The notes: a model not told the origin generated them from the letters alone. Counted from the stretch's first letter, positions 9,071-17,617 are shown. The stretch: 64,000 nucleotides of DNA from Virgibacillus sp. MSJ-26 (GCF_018918075.1 NZ_JAHLPW010000004.1:124001-188000), one strand, 5' to 3'. Translations and numbers: made by a program.

Positions 9071-9325
9071 CACGATACGAAAAGTCCAACAACAAGATTT
9101 ACACATCATAAGGGCGCTCATCACGATACGAAAAAGTCAACAATATGATTTACACATCGTGAGAGCACTCGTCACGATACGAAAAGTCCAATAACATGGT
9201 TTACACATCGTAAGGGCACTCGTCACGATATGAAAAATCTAATAACATGATTTACACATCGTAAGGGCACTCGTCACGATGCGAAAAATCAACAATATAA
9301 TTTCACATCGTGAGAGCAGCCATCA
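9071..9325. repeat. Tandem array A: five copies of a 51-bp unit
   Basis: Units begin at 9071, 9122, 9173, 9224 and 9275, an exact 51-bp spacing with sequence drift between copies. Each starts with CACGATACGAAAA (or a variant) and ends near ACACATCGTGAGAGCACTCG. CACGAT at the start and ATCGTG near the end are complementary. Across unit borders ATCGTGA and TCACGAT form a closer hairpin with a 9-base loop. No long ORF crosses it. It lies between the end of the CynX-like gene and the start of the quinone oxidoreductase gene, both on the minus strand. Confidence 0.9.
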
Positions 9326-9379
9326 ATAGGAAAACTTCCAAAGTGAGAGACATACATCTATTAAGCACTTTTCATTCGA

Positions 9380-10627
9380 TTATACACTTAAAGTTTCTGG
9401 CTCTTCCTCAAGAGTTTCATTAATGACTTTCTTCTTGCCCGCTTCAAATCCTGCAAGCAATATAACGACTGATACACCTATAAGCATGATAAGTGGGGCT
9501 GCCCAGCTTTCTGTAAGATCATGTAATGCTCCAAATAAAACTGGACCAATCGCGGCAAGTAAATAGCCAAAGGACTGTGCCATACCTGACATTTCTGAAG
9601 CTTGAATCGCACTCGTTGTCCTCATACTGAAAAACATCATCGACAAGCTAAATGCACATCCACCGGCAACACCAATTAAGATTACTGAAATAGGTATAAG
9701 TGTATGATTACCATATAAAACACCAGCTAATCCTAGAATGAAAAGTATTCCAGTTAACCCACTTAATAACGATTGGTTATCCATGCGTTCAGCGATAACA
9801 GGGATAATAAATGTCACTGGAATAATAGCAAACTGCATCAAAAACAACAGCCATCCCGATGCACTTGAACTGTAACCAATACTTTGTAGGATTTCTGGTA
9901 ACCAAGTAATAACTGTATAAAATATAAGTGACTGTAATCCCATAAATAACGTAATGGCCCATGCAAGCGGTGAACGCCAAAGCGCTGTTTTTTCCCCTGG
10001 ATTTTGATCCTCTGAATCAATTTCATCTTGCTTTTTCCCTTTTCTAAGTTGAGGCAACCAGACGGCGATACCAATAAAAGCAGGGAGACTCCAAAATGCA
10101 AGCGATCCTTTCCAGCCAAGTTGTCCAATCGAAGAAATCGGCACACTTAACCCCGAAGCGAGCGCGGCAAAGACATTCATAAATACACCATAAATCCCTG
10201 TCATAATACCGACTTTTAAAGGAAATTTCATTTTAATAAATCCTGGCAACAACACATTTCCAAATGCAATTCCCACTCCGATCAGAGCCGTACCAACGAA
10301 AAGTGATGCCGTTCCAAATAAAGACCTTAAGACGATACCTACAGCAAGTACACTTAATGATAAGAAGATTGTTTTTTCCATACTTATTTTATGGGCTATT
10401 TTCGGCGCAAACGGGGATAAAATTGCAAAAGCTATCAATGGTAATGTTGTGATTGTTCCTGCAAGCGCGTGACTGAGTTCTAAATCTGTTCGAATATATG
10501 AAATTAACGAACCAATCGATGTCAAGGGTGCTCTCAAATTAGCGGCGATTAATATAACCCCTAAAATTAACAGCCATTTATTTAACGAACTCATTTTTGT
10601 CTGATCTACTGATGTATTCTTTTGCAA
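9380..10627 (-). CDS. CynX/NimT-family MFS transporter
   Basis: This 415-residue major facilitator has twelve predicted hydrophobic segments. The opening segment with NLRAPLTSIG is characteristic of the CynX/NimT (cyanate/nitroimidazole permease-like, YycB) subfamily. Two halves of six segments are separated by a charged loop (GKKQDEIDSEDQNPGEK). The start is TTG with AGGAGG upstream. It follows the GntR-family gene with no gap (stop at 10630, start at 10627), so the two form an operon and the regulator probably controls it. The substrate is unknown. Confidence 0.82.
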   Translation of the reverse strand: MQKNTSVDQTKMSSLNKWLLILGVILIAANLRAPLTSIGSLISYIRTDLELSHALAGTITTLPLIAFAILSPFAPKIAHKISMEKTIFLSLSVLAVGIVLRSLFGTASLFVGTALIGVGIAFGNVLLPGFIKMKFPLKVGIMTGIYGVFMNVFAALASGLSVPISSIGQLGWKGSLAFWSLPAFIGIAVWLPQLRKGKKQDEIDSEDQNPGEKTALWRSPLAWAITLFMGLQSLIFYTVITWLPEILQSIGYSSSASGWLLFLMQFAIIPVTFIIPVIAERMDNQSLLSGLTGILFILGLAGVLYGNHTLIPISVILIGVAGGCAFSLSMMFFSMRTTSAIQASEMSGMAQSFGYLLAAIGPVLFGALHDLTESWAAPLIMLIGVSVVILLAGFEAGKKKVINETLEEEPETLSV

Positions 10628-10629
10628 AA

Positions 10630-11319
10630 CTAATCCTCCTGAATCTGGGTAATTTTTTCTCTAAATTCTTTTATATAGTGGTTCACATGCTCAGTTGCAT
10701 GCTGTACATTTTGTTGTTTAATCGATTCAAATAGCTCACTATGTATTTCCTTTTCGTAATCAAAATGAGCATCTGATATCATTAAATTTCTAATTGAGGA
10801 AACAAGTGGGTCTGTTATATAATCATACAACTCATATAGCATTTGATTATGGGCAGACTTCACAAGTGTTTGGTGAAACTGTATATCGGCTTTTAGAAAG
10901 TCTTCTAGATTACTAGTTGCAGCGGCTGATTTGCAAGCCTTAATCGCTTGTTCTAATTGTGTTAAATCTTCTTCAGTCCGTCTTTCAGCAGCAAGTTGTG
11001 CCGCTTCTCTCTCCAGAGCAAGTCTCACTTCTAAAGTTTCCATCACACTTGATTTCTCAACTTGTCGATGAAGAGCAGCTTCAAGGGAACTCTTTGATTT
11101 AACGATGGTGCCACTCCCTTGTTTAGTTTCTAGTAAACCAGCATGAACTAAGGCTTGAATCGCTTCTCTTAAAGTATTTCTACTAACATCAAATTCCTTC
11201 ATTAGTTCCATCTCTGGCGGTAGGCGGTCCCCCACACACCATTGTCCACTTTCTATTAACTTTTCAATTTGACTCGATACTTGTTCAACTAAGCTAACAC
11301 GACTCGTTTTTCTGAGCAT
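10630..11319 (-). CDS. GntR/FadR-subfamily transcriptional regulator
   Basis: The protein has 229 residues. The N-terminal winged helix-turn-helix includes EFDVSRNTLREAIQALVHAG and the wing TKQGSGTIV. The C-terminal helical FCD effector domain has spaced Asp/His residues (DIQFHQTLVKSAHN, HSELFESI, HVNHY), which usually bind a metal and an organic acid. GGAGGG lies before the ATG. It is transcribed with the CynX-like permease and is probably a local repressor. Confidence 0.85.
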   Translation of the reverse strand: MLRKTSRVSLVEQVSSQIEKLIESGQWCVGDRLPPEMELMKEFDVSRNTLREAIQALVHAGLLETKQGSGTIVKSKSSLEAALHRQVEKSSVMETLEVRLALEREAAQLAAERRTEEDLTQLEQAIKACKSAAATSNLEDFLKADIQFHQTLVKSAHNQMLYELYDYITDPLVSSIRNLMISDAHFDYEKEIHSELFESIKQQNVQHATEHVNHYIKEFREKITQIQED

Positions 11320-11468
11320 TTTAACCCTCCGAAAAGTTGTAGGATGATTGGTACATATGACAATATATCATGAGTAACAATTGATGTAAATTGATTGAAA
11401 ATTTGCTTTTACAAGGGGGGATATATTTGAAGAATTTTAGAGAGGTGAAAGCAGAGTAAGTCCCTAAA

Positions 11469-11690
11469 GTTGTCGATCTTGAAGGTGATGAAGACCACAA
11501 ATGCAGTGATTTGCTCAAAAGTTGTCCTTCATAAAGTTAATGAAGACCACAAATGCGGTGATTTTCTTAAAAGTTGTCGTTCATCAAGGCGGTGAAGACC
11601 ACAAATGCAGTGGTTTTCTCAAAAATTGTCGTTCATCAAGGCGATGAAGACCACAAATGCAGTGATTTTCTTAAAAGTTGTCGTTCATCT
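11469..11690. repeat. Tandem array B: 52-bp unit, four full copies plus a partial
   Basis: The string GTTGTC (ATTGTC in one copy) recurs at 11469, 11521, 11573, 11625 and 11677, a period of 52. Each unit reads roughly GTTGTCGTTCATCAAGGCGA and onward to GAAGACCACAAATGCAGTGA. TTCATC-AAGGC-GATGAA is a perfect 6-bp dyad with a 5-base loop in the better-kept copies. A 52-bp period shifts frame at each copy, so it is not coding. It fills the divergent gap between the GntR gene and the DUF420 gene; the rest of that gap shows only the promoter-like sequence before 11823. Confidence 0.9.
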
Positions 11691-11822
11691 GTCTTCGCTC
11701 TAATAGACCTCAACAAGGCTGTTGATTCAGTTGGATAAAAGCGCTACTGCATAACGTGTCGTTTTAATAAAATATGTTACCATTGTAAGATAAAACAATT
11801 GAGAAGTGAGGTTACATATAGT

Positions 11823-12362
11823 ATGCAAAAAGAAAATATTCCTAACGAACGCAATTACACCCCAATCATTATTACGTTAACTGTTGTCGTTAATGTTATT
11901 ATTGCTGTATTATTTTTCATACCTAAACAAGATCGTGACATTCCATTTGATATTTCACTCTTGCCACGACTAAATGCAATTCTTAATTCATTCACATTCA
12001 TCTTTTTAATCGCAGTACTCCTTTTCATATTACGAAAAAACATTAAAATGCATCGTAACTTTATCTTTGCAGCTTTTACCTCGACTGCCCTATTTCTTGT
12101 TTCATATTTAACTTACCATGCACTTGCGCCAAGCACATCATTTGGCGGAGAGGGCATAATAAAGACAATCTATTATTTTATATTAATCACCCATATCTCT
12201 CTAGCGCCAATCGTTGTGGCTTTGGCGTTGTTTTCATTTGTATGGGGACTGACTAACCAGGTGAATAAGCACAGGAAAATAGCACGCTGGACAATGCCAA
12301 TCTGGCTTTATGTTAGTTTAACAGGTGTTATTGTTTATTTAATGATTTCACCTTACTATTAA
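11823..12362 (+). CDS. DUF420 membrane protein (YozB/CtaM-like)
   Basis: This protein of about 179 residues has five hydrophobic segments and conserved histidines in the third and fourth (YHALAPSTSFGGEG, THISLAPIVVALAL), the pattern of DUF420 proteins. The family includes YozB; a member named CtaM has been linked to maturation of aa3-type oxidases in staphylococci, which I recall but cannot check. The ATG at 11823 is preferred because AAGTGAGGT lies 11 bases upstream; an in-frame TTG at 11799 precedes that site. Confidence 0.75.
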   Translation: MQKENIPNERNYTPIIITLTVVVNVIIAVLFFIPKQDRDIPFDISLLPRLNAILNSFTFIFLIAVLLFILRKNIKMHRNFIFAAFTSTALFLVSYLTYHALAPSTSFGGEGIIKTIYYFILITHISLAPIVVALALFSFVWGLTNQVNKHRKIARWTMPIWLYVSLTGVIVYLMISPYY

Positions 12363-12400
12363 AAAGAAGGAGCGGCTCGTATGCTAAGCTGCTCCTTCTT
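12361..12400 (-). terminator. Intrinsic terminator of the 12.4-kb lipoprotein gene
   Basis: AAGAAGGAGC (12364-12373) and GCTCCTTCTT (12391-12400) form a 10-bp stem. The T5 run is on the minus strand, so it serves the lipoprotein gene. It may also stall the convergent DUF420 transcript. Confidence 0.75.
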
Positions 12401-12840
12401 CACTCTCCCGGTCGGGATAATTCTATTTTAAACTTGCCATTTTCTTTAATCAGTTCATGTTCAACCACATCGACAATTTCTTCATTTTCTCCAGTTAAAT
12501 CGATTGTGGTTTGAATTACACTTAAGGCAACATAACCCTCTGACTCTTCAATAACTTTCGGCGAAGATAGTTCATGTTGGAAGTTAGTTTCCTCGAATGC
12601 TTTATCAACTTGCTTGCGTGCTGTATCCTGCATCTTTTCAACATATGTATTCACAAACATATCTATATCTTTATTATTAGCAGCATCATTATTTTCTTCG
12701 ACTACTTGATAGGCTTCTTCAGCGATACTCCCTTTTTCAAGCGGCTCACCCTTCTGTGTAGGTTCATCATCATTTGCAGAACAGGCTGTCATCAAAAGCG
12801 CAATAATTCCTATAAAAAGTATCTTGTAAGGTAATCTCAT
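12400..12840 (-). CDS. Putative lipoprotein, 146 aa
   Basis: The signal sequence ends in a lipobox (LLMTAC), so the mature protein begins at that cysteine and is anchored to the membrane. An acidic linker (ANDDEPTQKGEPLEKG) and a small alpha-beta domain follow. The C-terminal part (YVALSVIQTTIDLTGENEE) looks like an NTF2-like or DUF4878-type fold, but I cannot name the family. AAGGAAGTG precedes the ATG at 12840; an in-frame GTG lies inside that site and is unlikely to be used. Confidence 0.7.
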   Translation of the reverse strand: MRLPYKILFIGIIALLMTACSANDDEPTQKGEPLEKGSIAEEAYQVVEENNDAANNKDIDMFVNTYVEKMQDTARKQVDKAFEETNFQHELSSPKVIEESEGYVALSVIQTTIDLTGENEEIVDVVEHELIKENGKFKIELSRPGE

Positions 12841-12905
12841 TTTAATCACTTCCTTAAATCAAGCTATAACTCAATTATACAGGAAGTTAACATTAAAAGA
12901 GATCG

Positions 12906-13610
12906 TTACTTTGACACTTTTCCAAACGTTTCAAAAGGATGGATATGCGTATGTTTAAATCTAGCATAATGAGCAAGGGGGTTTTCGGAAAAATGGAAAG
13001 GAGTGTTCTTATTTTCTATAATCTTAATATCAGCCTTCTGCAAATTCCAATGGGAATGAATAATTGGAGCTTTGAGTATCGTTTGTCCTCTAATCGTCCA
13101 GATACAATAACGTTCAGTTAAAAAATATGATAACGAATTTGATTCTGGTGTGAATTGTTGTAGCCTCGGGCGATATGCCACTTTAAAAGAGTTTGCTTTA
13201 CGTCCCGCCAATCGATTAGCTGAAAAGTAAATCATATCTTTTTCTTGATAACTTACAATATTTGCTTTTGAAAAAGGCAATGAGGCTAAGTCTCCACCTA
13301 AGGTTACGAGTAATCTATTGGTATTAATGGAGAAGAAATAAACGCCGGGCTCATCTCCAAATTTAACATAAGATCTGACGTTCATTTGATTAAATGATGG
13401 ATACGACAAAAACTTAGGCATATACCTTAGACGACTATCGGCTGCTTCAAATAGAACAAGGCTAATCCACCCCTTCCCGTCATAGGTATCTGGTTCAAAA
13501 GGGCGGGGCACAAGCTTTCTTAACTTTTCATATGTTACCGGTGTATGAATAAACAAGATATCTTGCCAACTTTGTTGAGCGACCCATGGCCAACGTCTTT
13601 TGGCGATCAA
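12906..13610 (-). CDS. YqjF family protein (DUF2071)
   Basis: This 234-residue protein matches the YqjF/DUF2071 family. It opens with the typical WPWVAQQSWQDILFIHTPV and keeps LVPRPFEPDTYDGKGWISLV and VRSYVKFGDEPGVYFFSI. The fold is related to acetoacetate decarboxylase, but the substrate is unknown. It starts at TTG, with AAGGAGGGTG upstream. It lies 36 bases after the XRE-cupin regulator gene on the same strand and may be co-transcribed with it. Confidence 0.82.
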   Translation of the reverse strand: MIAKRRWPWVAQQSWQDILFIHTPVTYEKLRKLVPRPFEPDTYDGKGWISLVLFEAADSRLRYMPKFLSYPSFNQMNVRSYVKFGDEPGVYFFSINTNRLLVTLGGDLASLPFSKANIVSYQEKDMIYFSANRLAGRKANSFKVAYRPRLQQFTPESNSLSYFLTERYCIWTIRGQTILKAPIIHSHWNLQKADIKIIENKNTPFHFSENPLAHYARFKHTHIHPFETFGKVSK

Positions 13611-13646
13611 GAAACACCCTCCTTTGGCACTAGTGTAATAGATAAT

Positions 13647-14207
13647 TTATTCCTCGTTATCTATAAAAACGGTTAAAATTTTAGCTCCTTCGTTATCTAT
13701 CGGAACGAATAAATGTGGCTTTGTCCCTCTAAAATAGGCTGTGTCTCCCTTTTCCATGTATGTTTTTTGTCCGTCGTATAATAAATGAATTTTCCCCTCT
13801 AGTATGTAAATAAACTCTTCTTGTTTATGGGTGTAAGGCTCATGGCGTAGATTGGCGTCTTTGGGAGTGACATACACAATCGTTGGTTCAATATGAGAAA
13901 ACTTTGACCGATTCGCAAGCAACTCATAGGAATATCCCATATGTTCATTACCTATTTTATATTGGCGTTTATCTTTAGGTAAGAGCACGATATCGGTTTC
14001 CGGATGATCATCGAGTACCCATGATAATGGGATCCCGAGCGCATCGCTGATTCTAGATAATGTGGCTACTGCAGAGGAAGTCTGTCCATTCTCTATCTTT
14101 GATAATAAGCTTTTTGAAATGCCGCATTCATCGGCAATTTGTTGCTGAGTTTTTTGCTGTCTTAATCGAACTTGCTTAATCTTTTTTCCAATATGTTGTA
14201 AATCCAT
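13647..14207 (-). CDS. XRE-family regulator with C-terminal cupin
   Basis: The protein has 186 residues. An N-terminal HTH_3 domain (TQQQIADECGISKSLLSKIE) is followed by a cupin_2 domain (HKQEEFIYILEGKIHLLYDG). Such proteins sense small molecules and are often autoregulated. A strong sigma-A promoter with direct repeats and a dyad at the start point lies directly upstream, which fits self-control. DUF2071 follows on the same strand. Confidence 0.88.
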   Translation of the reverse strand: MDLQHIGKKIKQVRLRQQKTQQQIADECGISKSLLSKIENGQTSSAVATLSRISDALGIPLSWVLDDHPETDIVLLPKDKRQYKIGNEHMGYSYELLANRSKFSHIEPTIVYVTPKDANLRHEPYTHKQEEFIYILEGKIHLLYDGQKTYMEKGDTAYFRGTKPHLFVPIDNEGAKILTVFIDNEE

Positions 14208-14225
14208 TTAATTCGCTCCCTATAT

Positions 14226-14278
14226 AGCACAAGTGCTTTTATCATAGGGGAACGCAAGAGTTTTAGTCAAGAGGAACG
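14226..14278 (-). promoter_or_regulatory. Promoter and operator of the XRE-cupin gene
   Basis: On the minus strand TTGACT (14265-14270) and TATGAT (14241-14246) are spaced 18 bases. GGGGAACG (14247-14254) and GAGGAACG (14271-14278) repeat 24 bases apart around the -35. AGCAC-AA-GTGCT (14226-14237) lies at the expected transcription start. This is a clear promoter; the repeats are probable binding sites for the regulator itself. Confidence 0.6.
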
Positions 14279-14298
14279 AGGACATGATAGCTAGTTGC

Positions 14299-15312
14299 CT
14301 ACGATTCCTTTTCAGACATTTTTATTTCTACCCACTGACGGCTATCTTCCTTGTCTAAATCAATAATCCAATAACCATTAGCAGGCTCGGCACCTGCAAA
14401 ATTCTCATCAACCGTAACAAGAAGTTTGTTTTGATGATTAAAGAAGACCGGACTTGTCACATGTTCATTAAAAGAAGTAACTTTTTTTGCCTCCTTTGTA
14501 TTAAGATCAACGATAAAGCCTTCATAAATGTAATTGCCATCTTCACCTGCAACACCTGAAAAAACTACTCGTTCACCGTCATCCGCTAAAGCAGGCGATG
14601 AAATAATTGACTCTTTTAAGTCAGCACCTTTTGGTACAAATGCATTTTCCATCTCACTCTCTAATGAATAAAAGGCTAATATATCATCATCTCGATAACT
14701 ATGATACATAATCTGCTCCCCGTCCGGTGTAACAGCAATGTCAGACATTTCATAAGCATCTTCATTTGTTAGTTGCTCTATTTGGTTGGTCTTTAAATCA
14801 AGGTGAAAAATATCAAACCCATGTGGGTGCTCTGACGCAATAGGTGAATAATTTTCATACACTGAGGATTGCAACAAGTAAAGCTCTTTTCCGTTTGGTG
14901 CGAAAGCTGCATCAGTGACATGATTTCCTTCACTCGTTAGCTCATCAATACTCTCATTTTCTATATTGATCATCATCAACTCTCCAAACGGTTCTTCATT
15001 CTCATCCCACTGTTTGATAAACGCTATATTTTTGCCATCTGGTGAGAAAACAGGATTTATATATGAAGTCCCCTCCTCAGGTTCAGCCAAAAGCTCAGCC
15101 CTACCTCCTGTAACTGGAACCGTGTATAACGAGGCATCTCCATCATGATAATAAGAGAAGGCTATCACTTGGTCATCTGGAGAGAGGTCAGTAGTTGCTC
15201 CTAAGCCACTATATCCCTGTGGTGTATCAGCCAATAAACTTATCCCCCATAAAATTAAAAATAATAAAGTTAGTCCACTGATAAATATGATGTTCTTAAA
15301 TTTTAATGTCAT
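14299..15312 (-). CDS. Membrane-anchored beta-propeller protein (PD40/TolB-like)
   Basis: One N-terminal membrane helix (IIFISGLTLLFLILWGISLL) is followed by an extracellular domain of repeated PD40-type strands (NPVFSPDGKNIAFIKQ, DIAVTPDGEQIMYHSY, SPALADDGERVVFSG), a six-bladed WD40-like propeller as in TolB. It is the last gene of the padR operon, so it may be a binding or sensing partner of the HAAS membrane protein. GGGGTGA lies 4 bases from the ATG at 15312; the upstream ATG at 15330 overlaps the previous stop but has no site of its own. Confidence 0.72.
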   Translation of the reverse strand: MTLKFKNIIFISGLTLLFLILWGISLLADTPQGYSGLGATTDLSPDDQVIAFSYYHDGDASLYTVPVTGGRAELLAEPEEGTSYINPVFSPDGKNIAFIKQWDENEEPFGELMMINIENESIDELTSEGNHVTDAAFAPNGKELYLLQSSVYENYSPIASEHPHGFDIFHLDLKTNQIEQLTNEDAYEMSDIAVTPDGEQIMYHSYRDDDILAFYSLESEMENAFVPKGADLKESIISSPALADDGERVVFSGVAGEDGNYIYEGFIVDLNTKEAKKVTSFNEHVTSPVFFNHQNKLLVTVDENFAGAEPANGYWIIDLDKEDSRQWVEIKMSEKES

Positions 15313-15326
15313 AAAATCACCCCAAT

Positions 15327-16193
15327 TCATAGAGAAAATAGTAAGTAGATAACGCCGAGTGGCAATACGGCAACAAGTAAACCAGTGAAAATAGATATGA
15401 TAGGTTTTTTAGCAATTAACCGCATCTGTAATTTATAAAAAATTAACCAAACTACAACAGGAATTAATGGAATAACCAGTGGCCAAGTAAATCCACCAAA
15501 TATCAGTATGACCCAGGTTAGAAATAGACTGAAGGTAATCAGCATCATACCAAGTATTAAATTGAGAAAATAACTAATAATAATAGCCGTTTTACCATTC
15601 TTTGCTTTATGCTTAGGAATATCCGTAGAGTAATAGGAGTTTGTAAATATAAATATGATACCAATTAAAATGGTGATTGCTAAATAAATCCAGAAAAAAA
15701 CGTTGTTCCCATAAGCCGGTAACGGTTCAACCACCATAAAATTAAAACCGTTCCACATTAGCGTAAGAAACATAACCAAGTGAAGTACATAAAAGTGACG
15801 TCCCACGAAGGAAATGTTTATTGCACATAACGTAACAGCCCCACCGAACGCAAACTGGATAGCCAGCCAACTTGGAATAATTTCTTGAAGATTAAATGTA
15901 GCATTAAGATAAAATAGAACGCCATACACAATCATCGCAATACCGATGATATAAAGAAAGCTTCGCTGAAAGGGATACATGGCCTCTTGTAGATCTTTTC
16001 CGATATTGTTTGCTTTCCCAAAGTCTTCTAAAGCCTTATCTTCGGCCTTTTTCTCTGAAAACCCTTCCGTCATAAAATGTTTTTTGGCTTCGTAAATATG
16101 GCTAAGAAGTTCTTCACGAATATCTTCTCGCTCCTCAGTCGGGCTCTGAATTTGTTCCAAGGCTTGGTTAACGTATTTATTTACTTTATTCAT
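15327..16193 (-). CDS. HAAS-domain multi-spanning membrane protein
   Basis: The protein has 288 residues. The first 75 form a helical HAAS/DUF1700-type domain (EEREDIREELLSHIYEAK) that normally accompanies PadR regulators. Seven or eight hydrophobic segments follow. The ATG overlaps the padR stop (ATGA), so translation is coupled. HAAS proteins are thought to relay membrane or small-molecule signals together with PadR. The propeller gene follows directly. Confidence 0.78.
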   Translation of the reverse strand: MNKVNKYVNQALEQIQSPTEEREDIREELLSHIYEAKKHFMTEGFSEKKAEDKALEDFGKANNIGKDLQEAMYPFQRSFLYIIGIAMIVYGVLFYLNATFNLQEIIPSWLAIQFAFGGAVTLCAINISFVGRHFYVLHLVMFLTLMWNGFNFMVVEPLPAYGNNVFFWIYLAITILIGIIFIFTNSYYSTDIPKHKAKNGKTAIIISYFLNLILGMMLITFSLFLTWVILIFGGFTWPLVIPLIPVVVWLIFYKLQMRLIAKKPIISIFTGLLVAVLPLGVIYLLFSL

Positions 16194-16513
16194 TTCAAGT
16201 CACCTGTCGTTTGAATAATAAGATCGTTAACCCGATTCCATTCCTTTAGTTTTTTCTCGAGAATCATTTTTCCATCTTCTTGCAGTTGATAATATTTCCT
16301 CCTTCCACTATCTGTTTCTTGCCAGTATGAATAAATCCATCCTTTTTTTTCCATTCTTTTTAATGCAGGGTATAGTGTACCCTCCCCCATACTATAGAGT
16401 TGATTACTCTTTTCTTTTAATAGCTTAGCCATCTCATAACCATACATATCCTGTTGGCTTAATAGGTTGAGCAATAGAATATCAATGCTACCTTTTCTAA
16501 TTTCACGATCCAT
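16190..16513 (-). CDS. PadR-family transcriptional regulator
   Basis: This 107-residue winged-helix protein has the PadR signature GSIDILLLNLLSQQDMYGYE, the recognition region MGEGTLYPALKRMEKKGWI, and a GRRKYYQLQEDG wing. The ATG at 16513 is used because GAGGTGA lies 5 bases before it; the in-frame GTG at 16522 falls inside that site. It is first in a three-gene operon. A perfect 8-bp dyad overlaps its promoter, which is classic PadR autorepression. Confidence 0.9.
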   Translation of the reverse strand: MDREIRKGSIDILLLNLLSQQDMYGYEMAKLLKEKSNQLYSMGEGTLYPALKRMEKKGWIYSYWQETDSGRRKYYQLQEDGKMILEKKLKEWNRVNDLIIQTTGDLK

Positions 16514-16525
16514 TTTTGTCACCTC

Positions 16526-16560
16526 ACATACATAGTATCACGATGTATGTAGTATTACAA
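16526..16560 (-). promoter_or_regulatory. padR promoter with overlapping palindromic operator
   Basis: On the minus strand TTGTAA (16555-16560) and TACTAT (16532-16537) are 17 bases apart. ACATACAT (16526-16533) and ATGTATGT (16543-16550) are exact inverted repeats that cover the -10 and spacer. PadR proteins bind ATGTAT-type dyads, so this is a strong autorepression site. Confidence 0.72.
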
Positions 16561-16618
16561 TGTAATCTTGTATTAGTACATTTCTCCAATTTAATGCTTC
16601 CTCCCCAAGCTCGACAGT

Positions 16619-16654
16619 AAAAAGCCAAACTCTCCATGAAAGTCTGGCTTTAAT
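16619..16654 (-). terminator. Intrinsic terminator of the YusW-like gene
   Basis: AAAGCCA plus adjoining bases (from 16621) pair imperfectly with TGGCTTT (ending 16651), and the minus strand continues into T5. It lies just after the YusW-like stop. Confidence 0.7.
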
Positions 16655-16662
16655 ACATGCGA

Positions 16663-17193
16663 TTATTTCCTATCCTCAAACTCCATTTTCACACCATCAG
16701 AAAAGGTAATTTCCAGTTCTATTTTTCTATAATCATCGTCCAAGTCAAAGACCTTTAATACTTCTGCTATCGCGTCTTCTTTTTCCGTATCTTTAGAAAT
16801 TGTCAGTTGCTCAACTAAGGGATAGATCTTATCGAAGGCTTCTTGGCCATTTAAGTCTTCACCGTTAATCTCATCTTCTAAATCAGCTTTGACATTTCCT
16901 TCTTTTTGTTCAATTTCTGCTTCGTATTCTTGATCTGGGCCATAGTCCACTCCCAGTTCAAAGTCCGAATAATCGAGTTCGTCCATCTTTGCTTTCATGT
17001 CGTTTAAATCAGTCTCGCTATTTTCACTCTCATCATCTGTTGCATTTGTATCATCATTTTCTTGGTTAGACTTCTCTGTCATATTTTCATCATTCGGCTC
17101 GTCTGATGTTGTATTTCCTCCATCATTTCCTCCGCATGCCACAAGAGTTAGGGTTAAAATAGCTGTACTTATAAACACCATCATTCTTTTCAA
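16663..17193 (-). CDS. YusW-like lipoprotein
   Basis: This 176-residue lipoprotein has the lipobox LTLVACGG, then about 45 residues rich in Asp, Glu, Asn and Thr, then a YusW-type domain with a repeated motif (SDFELGVDYGPDQEYEAEIE, KIELEITFSDGVKMEFED). YusW function is unknown. It starts at TTG after GGAGGA. It is monocistronic with its own terminator. The strongly acidic linker fits life in salt but does not prove it. Confidence 0.75.
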   Translation of the reverse strand: MKRMMVFISTAILTLTLVACGGNDGGNTTSDEPNDENMTEKSNQENDDTNATDDESENSETDLNDMKAKMDELDYSDFELGVDYGPDQEYEAEIEQKEGNVKADLEDEINGEDLNGQEAFDKIYPLVEQLTISKDTEKEDAIAEVLKVFDLDDDYRKIELEITFSDGVKMEFEDRK

Positions 17194-17362
17194 TTTAGTT
17201 TTCCTCCAATAGTTACCATTACAACATTTATAATTATGCTGTAATAGATTTGTATGTTAATTGGTCATCATCTTTCCACATACGAGGGGATTTTAAACCT
17301 TAATTGTTTTCTGAAGGTTAACTAAGACGTTTTATTCCAGACCTAAACCATGTGTTTGTTGA

Positions 17363-17617
17363 TTAATTCAAAAACTCTTCTATTCTTTTATTAATACTTT
17401 CTATTTTTGCTTCTTCCATTACCTTTAAACGTTCATTTAATTCCGTTTGATTTTGGTCATTCTCATTTTGAGCTCGTTGGTTTTCATTAATAGCTTCAAG
17501 ACTAGCTATTACTTCAACAGCACTTGCAACACCATTTAAGACGGATGATAATAAAGCGAGTTGAAGACTTAAATCAATGGAGTCATACTGTTCTTCTTCA
17601 TCCCTTGATTCACTCAC
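17363..17617 (-). CDS. Small coiled-coil hypothetical protein, 84 aa
   Basis: The protein begins acidic, has an alanine/leucine/valine-rich helix (LALLSSVLNGVASAVEVIAS), and ends in a charged coiled-coil (NDQNQTELNERLKVMEEAK). The start is GTG with GGAAGTGGTGA upstream. I do not recognise a family. A lone gene with a good ribosome site is likely real, but this is the least certain short CDS in this stretch. Confidence 0.5.
   Translation of the reverse strand: MSESRDEEEQYDSIDLSLQLALLSSVLNGVASAVEVIASLEAINENQRAQNENDQNQTELNERLKVMEEAKIESINKRIEEFLN

Noticed and set aside
9071-11690. Arrays A and B as CRISPR arrays
   Set aside because: Repeats are contiguous with no unique spacers, and no cas genes are present.
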